This document shows, in pieces, positions 59,365-64,000 of a stretch of DNA of 64,000 nt. The notes beneath the pieces are model-generated. The model was given only the letters and a program-made list of their open reading frames with translations. It did not search any database and had not been told where the DNA came from. The first letter of the stretch is position 1. The number at the start of each line of letters is the position of its first letter. Source of the stretch: Acidocella sp. (GTDB taxonomy: Bacteria > Pseudomonadota > Alphaproteobacteria > Acetobacterales > Acetobacteraceae). A program made the position numbers and the translations under genes. Where the stretch lies: assembly GCA_031291755.1 (NCBI GenBank), contig JARLIK010000007.1, positions 1 to 64,000 of the forward strand, in the 5' to 3' direction.

Positions 59365-59473
59365 GTCCTTGCCGGTAGCGTGGTGCCGCCTGGCTTGCAA
59401 CAACCCTCTTGATAACGCGGGAGTGATCAAATGTTCTCTCCAACATGGCCAAAGTTGCGCTAGGTTATACTCC

Positions 59474-60334
59474 ATGAGTTTCCTGCCGCGTCCCATCGAC
59501 CTGATCAACAAGGCCTTCGGGACCGCCGGGCTGACCATCACCCGCAACATCAGCTACGGCCCCGCCGAGCGCGACAAAATCGACATTTACCGCCCCGCCC
59601 AAGCTCGCGGACCATTGCCGGTTATCGTGTTTTTCTATGGAGGCTCCTGGCAGTATGGCCACCGTACCGACTACCAGTTCATGGCCGCCTTGCTGGCCAG
59701 ACGGGGCTTTGTGGTGGCGGTGCCGGACTACCGGCTCTACCCGCAGGTCAAATTCCCTGACTTTTTGGCTGATTGCGCCGCTGCCACCGCCTTCATCATC
59801 AACAACATCGCCCAGCACGGCGGCAACGCGCAGGAGATTTTCCTGATCGGCCACTCCGCCGGCGCCTATAACGCCGTCATGCTGGCTCTGGCCCCGCAAT
59901 TTCTGAACGACGCCGGGACCAGCCCAGACCGTCTGGCGGGCGTTATCGGCATTTCGGGCCCGTATGATTTCCTGCCGCTGCGCGACCCCATCATCAAGGA
60001 CATCTTCTCCCCCCCGGCGGATATCACGCTCACCCAGCCCATCACTTATGCCCGCGAGTCGGCTCCGCCCTTGCTCCTGCTGCACGGTGGCCGTGACACC
60101 ACGGTCCTGCCGCGCAATACCACGGCGCTGGGCGCCAAGCTCCGGCATGTTGGCGGCGTGGTGGAGACCAAAATCTACCCCAAGCTCAGCCATATCGACA
60201 TCATCCTAACCGCGTTACCCTTGTTCGCGTGGCGCGCCCCGGTGTTCCCCGGCATCTTCGCCTTCCTCGCCGCCTGCATCGCTGGTGAGTACTCCCGCAA
60301 CGGTTCCGAGATGACCGCACCCGTGATAGATTAA
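59474..60334 (+). CDS. Alpha/beta-hydrolase, carboxylesterase/BD-FAE-like
   Basis: The 286-residue protein has an oxyanion motif (VIVFFYGGSWQYG, an HGGxW-like form with Tyr in place of His), VAVPDYRLYPQVKFPD, and the elbow IFLIGHSAGAYNAVMLAL. Asp is in LHGGRDTTVLP and His in LSHIDIILTA. It is probably a cytosolic esterase or a formamidase of small acyl substrates. It is divergent from folP; the start ATG is 9 bases after the open start of its neighbour region. The frame open to 58928 is antisense to folP. Confidence 0.83.
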   Translation: MSFLPRPIDLINKAFGTAGLTITRNISYGPAERDKIDIYRPAQARGPLPVIVFFYGGSWQYGHRTDYQFMAALLARRGFVVAVPDYRLYPQVKFPDFLADCAAATAFIINNIAQHGGNAQEIFLIGHSAGAYNAVMLALAPQFLNDAGTSPDRLAGVIGISGPYDFLPLRDPIIKDIFSPPADITLTQPITYARESAPPLLLLHGGRDTTVLPRNTTALGAKLRHVGGVVETKIYPKLSHIDIILTALPLFAWRAPVFPGIFAFLAACIAGEYSRNGSEMTAPVID

Positions 60335-60373
60335 CACCTGGAGCGCGTTTGACGCTGAAGGGTGAGGTGGTGC

Positions 60374-61030
60374 GTGGCTGATAAACTATACCTTGGAACA
60401 CGGCGTTATTCCTCCTGGTCGCTGCGCGGCTGGCTGATGGTCAAACTGGCCGGATTGCCGGTTGAGGAAGTCGTCATCCCCATCGCCGGGGGTGCCACGG
60501 CGGCGGTTAAAGCGGTGTCCCCCAACGGGCTGGTGCCCTACCTCGAACACCAGGGCGCCAAAATCTGGGAAAGCTTGGGCATTGCCGAATATTGCGCCGA
60601 GTTTGAACCCGCTCTGTGGCCGGCTGATAAAATCGCCCGCGCCCATGCCCGCTCTATCGCCGCTGAAATGCACGCCGGGTTTCGTGCCCTGCGGCAGGCC
60701 ATGCCGATGAACCTCGGCCGCGACTACGCGGGCCTTGGCCAGAATGCCGAGAGCCTCGCCGATATCGCCCGCATTGACCAGATATTCACCCAGGCCCGCG
60801 CCATTTTTGGCTCTGATGGGTCGTATCTGTTCGGCACCCGTTTCAACGCCGCAGATGCCATGTTTGCGCCGGTGGTGGCCCGCTTTATCACCTTTCAGCC
60901 GCCGCTCTCCGCCGTTGCACAATCCTATGTCCAGGCGGTGCGCGCACATCCTTTGGTGGATATGTGGTATCAGCTCGCGATGGATGAGCCCCCTTCCTGG
61001 CGGCTTGATAAATATGAAAGCCTTGCCTGA
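60374..61030 (+). CDS. Glutathione S-transferase family protein
   Basis: The 218-residue protein (GTG 60374, GTGAGG about 6 bases upstream) has the thioredoxin-like N-terminal part KLYLGTRRYSSWSLRGWLMV (catalytic Ser region), the PNGLVPYLEHQGAKIWESLG cis-Pro/ESL motif, and a helical C-terminal domain with LFGTRFNAADAMFAPVVARF. It is a cytosolic GST of the type often linked to detoxification; the substrate is unknown. It is followed, with a 1-base overlap (TGATG), by a PCuAC-like gene. Confidence 0.88.
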   Translation: MADKLYLGTRRYSSWSLRGWLMVKLAGLPVEEVVIPIAGGATAAVKAVSPNGLVPYLEHQGAKIWESLGIAEYCAEFEPALWPADKIARAHARSIAAEMHAGFRALRQAMPMNLGRDYAGLGQNAESLADIARIDQIFTQARAIFGSDGSYLFGTRFNAADAMFAPVVARFITFQPPLSAVAQSYVQAVRAHPLVDMWYQLAMDEPPSWRLDKYESLA

Positions 61031-61446
61031 TGCCTTTCAGCCCGTTTTTGCTGGCGCTCGCTACGGCGGTGATCTCCTTTGCGTCGCCGCCCGGCGCATC
61101 GACGGTCAGTATCGTCATTAATCATGGCACCATCTACCAGACTGAAAAAGCTGGTGATCCCACTCAGGGTTTTTTGCAAATCCACAATAGCGGCGATGCT
61201 GATACGCTGACCGCCGCAAACTGCCCGCTGGCTGATACCACCAGCCTGGTCGGCCCCAATAATCAGCCGATCACCAATCTCGGCATCCCCGCCAAACAGG
61301 ATGTTATTCTCGCCGCCAACGGCCCGCATCTGCAGCTTACCGGCACACATTTTCCGGTGCAGTTTGGCGGCATCATTCCGTGTAGCCTGACATTTAAAAA
61401 CACAGGTCTGATCTCGGTGTTTTTGTTCGCGGTTCCGGCTCCTTAA
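61030..61446 (+). CDS. PCuAC-like periplasmic protein (copper chaperone fold)
   Basis: The 138-residue protein has an export signal-like start (FLLALATAVISFASPPGAS) and a cupredoxin-like pattern seen in PCuAC proteins (VINHGTIYQTEKAGDPTQGF, NSGDADTLTAANCPLADTTS, LQLTGTHFPVQFG). The classical H(M)x10Mx21HxM metal ligand set is not visible, so metal binding is uncertain. It is coupled to the GST gene by a 1-base overlap. The call is by fold similarity only. Confidence 0.55.
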   Translation: MPFSPFLLALATAVISFASPPGASTVSIVINHGTIYQTEKAGDPTQGFLQIHNSGDADTLTAANCPLADTTSLVGPNNQPITNLGIPAKQDVILAANGPHLQLTGTHFPVQFGGIIPCSLTFKNTGLISVFLFAVPAP

Positions 61447-62067
61447 CGAGGCATCGATTCGTCCTGCGGCGCCGGCATACGATCGGTGATAACAATATTA
61501 ACATTACGTTTGCGTGCAGCCTTGTCCCTTTCCGGCAACATGCTGGCCCGACGCGGTAAGTGAATAGTAAAATTTTTGTTGTTTATACGATATAACCATG
61601 TGCTGACGATGTCTGCGTGCGGCGACGCAGCACGGTATTAATGCAGCATTTATCTCATCTATTACGGATCAAGCTGTGTCGGCAGAATCTGTGCAACGCA
61701 GCAATATATATAATTAATAAAACTGTATAACTATGAATTACAAAATTAAATTGACAATGTTAATTCGCTGTGAGCAACAATTGTAAAAGATCTTTTGCAA
61801 TACCTCGGGTACAGAAAAAAATAATAAAATGTAATTATGTAAATAACTAACTATTGGTGGAATGATCCGGCATATGGCAATTTGTGCCAGGGGCTAGGCG
61901 TTTTGGCACAATCGAAGAGAGCTTCAATACAAGTGCTGCTGCAAGGCGGTCCCGGTCGGAATGATGGGCTGGCAAGTCAATTGATTTCGGGTGCGTTCAT
62001 ATCATGTGGCGCATTCGCGCTCAGGGCTGCTTCTAACAATTTGCTAAACAAAAAATGGGAGAGAAAC
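61447..62067. other. AT-rich intergenic region upstream of the DUF3034 gene
   Basis: This 621-base region is clearly richer in A/T than its neighbours, most strongly at 61560-61600 and 61690-61860. It carries an 8-base inverted repeat (61882-61911), described separately. No plus-strand gene is seen; the open frame from 61882 lacks coding character until the ATG 62068. It probably holds the promoter(s) of the globin cluster. Confidence 0.7.
61882..61911. promoter_or_regulatory. Inverted repeat, candidate operator of the globin cluster
   Basis: TTGTGCCA (61882-61889) and TGGCACAA (61904-61911) form perfect 8-base arms with a 14-base spacer, 157 bases before the DUF3034 start. The spacing of the arms (22 bases centre to centre, two helical turns) is what a dimeric regulator would use. 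No -24/-12 sigma-54 match is present despite the TGGCAC core. Confidence 0.55.
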
Positions 62068-63021
62068 ATGTATTTACTAAAAAAACTGGCTCTGGGATTG
62101 CTGGTTTCGGTCAGTTGCATCGCCACCGCGCATGCGCAGGATTTCATGAGCAGCAAGGATTTGTTCGGCAGCGGTAAATTACTGGCTACCGGCGGCGTGA
62201 CCGAGCTTGAAGGTGCAGGCGGCGGCGGCATCACCCCCTGGGCGTTGATCACCGGCTATGGAACCGACCGCCAAATCGGCGCTAGCGCGTTCGGCACCTA
62301 CGCCGGCACCAGCGAGCTGGCCGTGACCGACGGTGGCGTGGCGGTGGGCCTGTTCAACCGGGTCGAGCTTTCGTTTGCGCATCTTAATCTCAACACCGGT
62401 TCGGCGCTGTCTCAGCCGGTGCTGAACGCCGTTAACCACGGCAGTAACAATATTTCCGAAAATATCGAAGGCCTCAAGGTCCGCCTGTTCGGCGATGCGG
62501 TTTATGACAAATATGTGCCGGAAGTTTCCGGCGGCGTACTGTTTCAGCAGAGCGATAACAAAACACTCGTCACCGCCATCGGCGCGAAGACCGACGGTGA
62601 GACCTATTATCTGGCCGCCACCAAGGTGCTGTTCAACGTGCTGTTCGGGCGTGACGTGCTGCTCGACGCTGACATCATCGGCACCAATGCCAACCAGCTT
62701 GGTCTGCTCGGCTTCGGCAGCGGCAACGGCTCTGCCAATCCAAATAATTCCCTGCATGCGGAATTTGCCGGCTCGGCGGCGGTTTTGATCACCCGCTCAC
62801 TGGTGCTCGGTGGTGATTTCCGCACCATGCCGATGAACATGAAGTCGGTCGGCAAGGCCAGCAACTGGGGCGACGTGTTCCTCGCTTATTTCCCGATGAA
62901 GGGCGTTTCCATCGTGGGTGCCTATGCCATGCTGGGCAGCGTGGCTCCAGCGGTTGACGCGATACCGGGCCGCACCAGGAACGAGAATGCGTTCTACGTT
63001 TCCGCTCAGCTCGCTTTCTGA
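62068..63021 (+). CDS. DUF3034 family outer-membrane-type protein
   Basis: The 317-residue protein has a signal peptide (LKKLALGLLVSVSCIATAHA) and then DUF3034-type sequence: LLATGGVTELEGAGGGGITP, WALITGYGTDRQIGASAFGT, YLAATKVLFNVLFGRDVLLD, LVLGGDFRTMPMNMKSVGKA and a terminal FYVSAQLAF with a C-terminal Phe, suggesting a beta barrel. The function of DUF3034 is not known. GGGAGAG lies before ATG 62068; the frame is open to 61882 but without coding style. It is followed by a globin gene after 30 bases. Confidence 0.85.
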   Translation: MYLLKKLALGLLVSVSCIATAHAQDFMSSKDLFGSGKLLATGGVTELEGAGGGGITPWALITGYGTDRQIGASAFGTYAGTSELAVTDGGVAVGLFNRVELSFAHLNLNTGSALSQPVLNAVNHGSNNISENIEGLKVRLFGDAVYDKYVPEVSGGVLFQQSDNKTLVTAIGAKTDGETYYLAATKVLFNVLFGRDVLLDADIIGTNANQLGLLGFGSGNGSANPNNSLHAEFAGSAAVLITRSLVLGGDFRTMPMNMKSVGKASNWGDVFLAYFPMKGVSIVGAYAMLGSVAPAVDAIPGRTRNENAFYVSAQLAF

Positions 63022-63051
63022 TCTCTCTTGTTAAATCAAAGGAACATATCA

Positions 63052-63495
63052 ATGTCAGGTTTTCAGAAATGGGCGCTCAGCGCCACCGTCCTTACCGGCT
63101 TCCTCATGCTTTCCGTTGCGCAGCCGGCGCAGGCCTCCGATGAGATGTATCAGCAGTTCGGCGGCAAGACTGGTATCACCACCATGATTGACAAGTTTGT
63201 CGGCTATGTCGCGGCTGATCCGCGCATCAATGGTTACTTTGCCCATGCGAATATTCCGCATTTGAAATACGAACTGGTGCAGCAGGTGTGCTACGCCACC
63301 GGTGGTCCTTGCACCTATACCGGCAAAGACATGACGGCTGCCCATGAAGGCATGGGCATCACCGATGCAGCGTTCAACGCGCTCGATGAAGACCTTGATA
63401 AAGCGATGGATGATCAGAACGTGCCGATAGGCGCCCAAAACTATCTCACCGCCATCTTGGCACCGATGGAACAGCAGGTTGTCACCAAGCACTGA
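63052..63495 (+). CDS. Exported group 1 truncated hemoglobin
   Basis: The 147-residue protein has a signal peptide (WALSATVLTGFLMLSVAQPA, cleavage around AQA-SD) before a trHb1 domain: EMYQQFGGKTGITTMIDKFV, AADPRINGYFAHANIPHLKY, QVCYATGGPCTYTGKDM and the proximal-His segment TAAHEGMGI (His98). trHb1 proteins bind O2 and NO; an exported one would act in the periplasm. Two Cys (80 and 87) could form a disulfide there. It is preceded by AAAGGAAC and sits between DUF3034 and the FAD oxidoreductase genes. Confidence 0.88.
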   Translation: MSGFQKWALSATVLTGFLMLSVAQPAQASDEMYQQFGGKTGITTMIDKFVGYVAADPRINGYFAHANIPHLKYELVQQVCYATGGPCTYTGKDMTAAHEGMGITDAAFNALDEDLDKAMDDQNVPIGAQNYLTAILAPMEQQVVTKH

Positions 63496-63603
63496 TCGGC
63501 ACGGGCCGGTGGTAGGCGCTCCCCACAGCCTGCCATCGGCCCGCGAGCCCTTGCCAAGCCGTGCCTGTAAGACGCAGGGTAAAGTAAAATCTAAGGAGGA
63601 AAC

Positions 63604-64000
63604 ATGGCGGAAATTGTGATTCTCGGATGCGGCCTTGGCGGCATGCTGGCTGCCTATGAAATGGTGCCCAAACTGCGCAAGGAGGATAACCTTACCGTTA
63701 TCGGTAAAGGCGCCTCTTATCAATTCTATCCTTCCAATCCCTGGGTGGCGGTTGGCTGGCGGCAGCGCAAGGATATCGAGATCGACCTTACCAGCGTGAT
63801 GGAAAAAAAGCGTATTCGCTTTATCACCACGCCCGCCCAGCGCGTTGACCCCGCGCAGAACCACGTCAAACTATCCGATGATGAAGTGGTGCCATACGAT
63901 TATCTCGTCATCGCCACCGGGCCGGACCTCGCCTTCGATGAAATTCCCGGCCTCGGGCCGAATGCTCACACCCAGTCAATCTGCGAGACCGGCCACGCTG
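63604..64000 (+). CDS. FAD/NAD(P)-dependent oxidoreductase, sulfide:quinone reductase-like (5' part)
   Basis: The first 132 residues are visible and the gene continues past the window. It starts with the FAD-binding motif EIVILGCGLGGMLAAYEMVP (GxGxxG), then SYQFYPSNPWVAVGWRQRKD and DYLVIATGPDLAFDEIPG. This pattern belongs to the sulfide:quinone oxidoreductase/flavocytochrome c sulfide dehydrogenase-type flavoproteins of the inner membrane. Catalytic cysteines lie mostly beyond the window, so sulfide as substrate is an inference. AAGGAGGA lies just before ATG 63604. Confidence 0.83.
   Translation, partial: MAEIVILGCGLGGMLAAYEMVPKLRKEDNLTVIGKGASYQFYPSNPWVAVGWRQRKDIEIDLTSVMEKKRIRFITTPAQRVDPAQNHVKLSDDEVVPYDYLVIATGPDLAFDEIPGLGPNAHTQSICETGHA

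Noticed and set aside
61443-61637. A minus-strand open frame of 64 codons (ATG only at 61541, giving 32 residues)
   Set aside because: The longer part has no start codon and the short form no ribosome site or family; its sequence looks protein-like but is too short to support a gene.

Overview
The window looks like chromosomal DNA of an acidophilic or acetic-acid type alphaproteobacterium. Acetobacteraceae (Acidocella/Acidiphilium-like) is my inference from the high GC content, the TimA-MltA pairing, the GDP-rhamnose pathway, and phage proteins (an HTH protein and a DUF6362-like protein) of a kind seen in that family. No rRNA, tRNA or CRISPR array was seen.

Layout. (1) 1-14.7 kb is host DNA. 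It holds a minus-strand cluster (secreted alpha/beta hydrolase, membrane protein with a spermidine-synthase-like domain, PCMT-like protein) and an SDR. galU and a phosphomanno/glucomutase follow, then MaoC, a LutA-like Fe-S protein, mltA, a Tim44-like protein, a histidine phosphatase, an N-formylglutamate amidohydrolase, an isochorismatase-like hydrolase and a two-domain glycosyltransferase. (2) 14.7-42.9 kb is a phage-like element with a contractile tail. It has an XRE repressor and a divergent HTH gene, two non-phage-like cargo genes, terminase, portal, scaffold, capsid, connectors, sheath, tube and tail chaperones joined by a -1 frameshift. Baseplate genes, three large receptor-binding proteins and a lysis cassette (GH108 lysozyme, holin-like protein, Rz/Rz1-like pair) follow. 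(3) 42.9-64 kb is host DNA again: azlCD; a cobalamin riboswitch with btuB; an outer-membrane protein; a CDF transporter with TonB; gmd/rmd with a glycosyltransferase; a CHAP lipoprotein; murJ; trpS; folP-glmM-thiD; an esterase; a GST; a PCuAC-like protein. The window ends in a DUF3034, exported truncated globin and FAD oxidoreductase cluster.

How the genes work together. galU, the phosphohexomutase, gmd, rmd and the glycosyltransferases are consistent with making nucleotide sugars and surface polysaccharide, while glmM, murJ, mltA and the CHAP protein serve peptidoglycan. btuB (riboswitch-controlled) and TonB form an uptake pair.

The most interesting points are these. The phage-like element keeps a complete contractile-virion gene order and a textbook GGGAAAC slippery site, but it has no visible integrase, replication genes or normal-length tape-measure gene. 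It ends where the strand composition of the chromosome appears to flip (G-rich plus strand to the left, C-rich to the right), as expected near a replication terminus. It is therefore a candidate for a Xer/dif-integrated phage, a domesticated gene-transfer-agent-like particle, or a decaying prophage.
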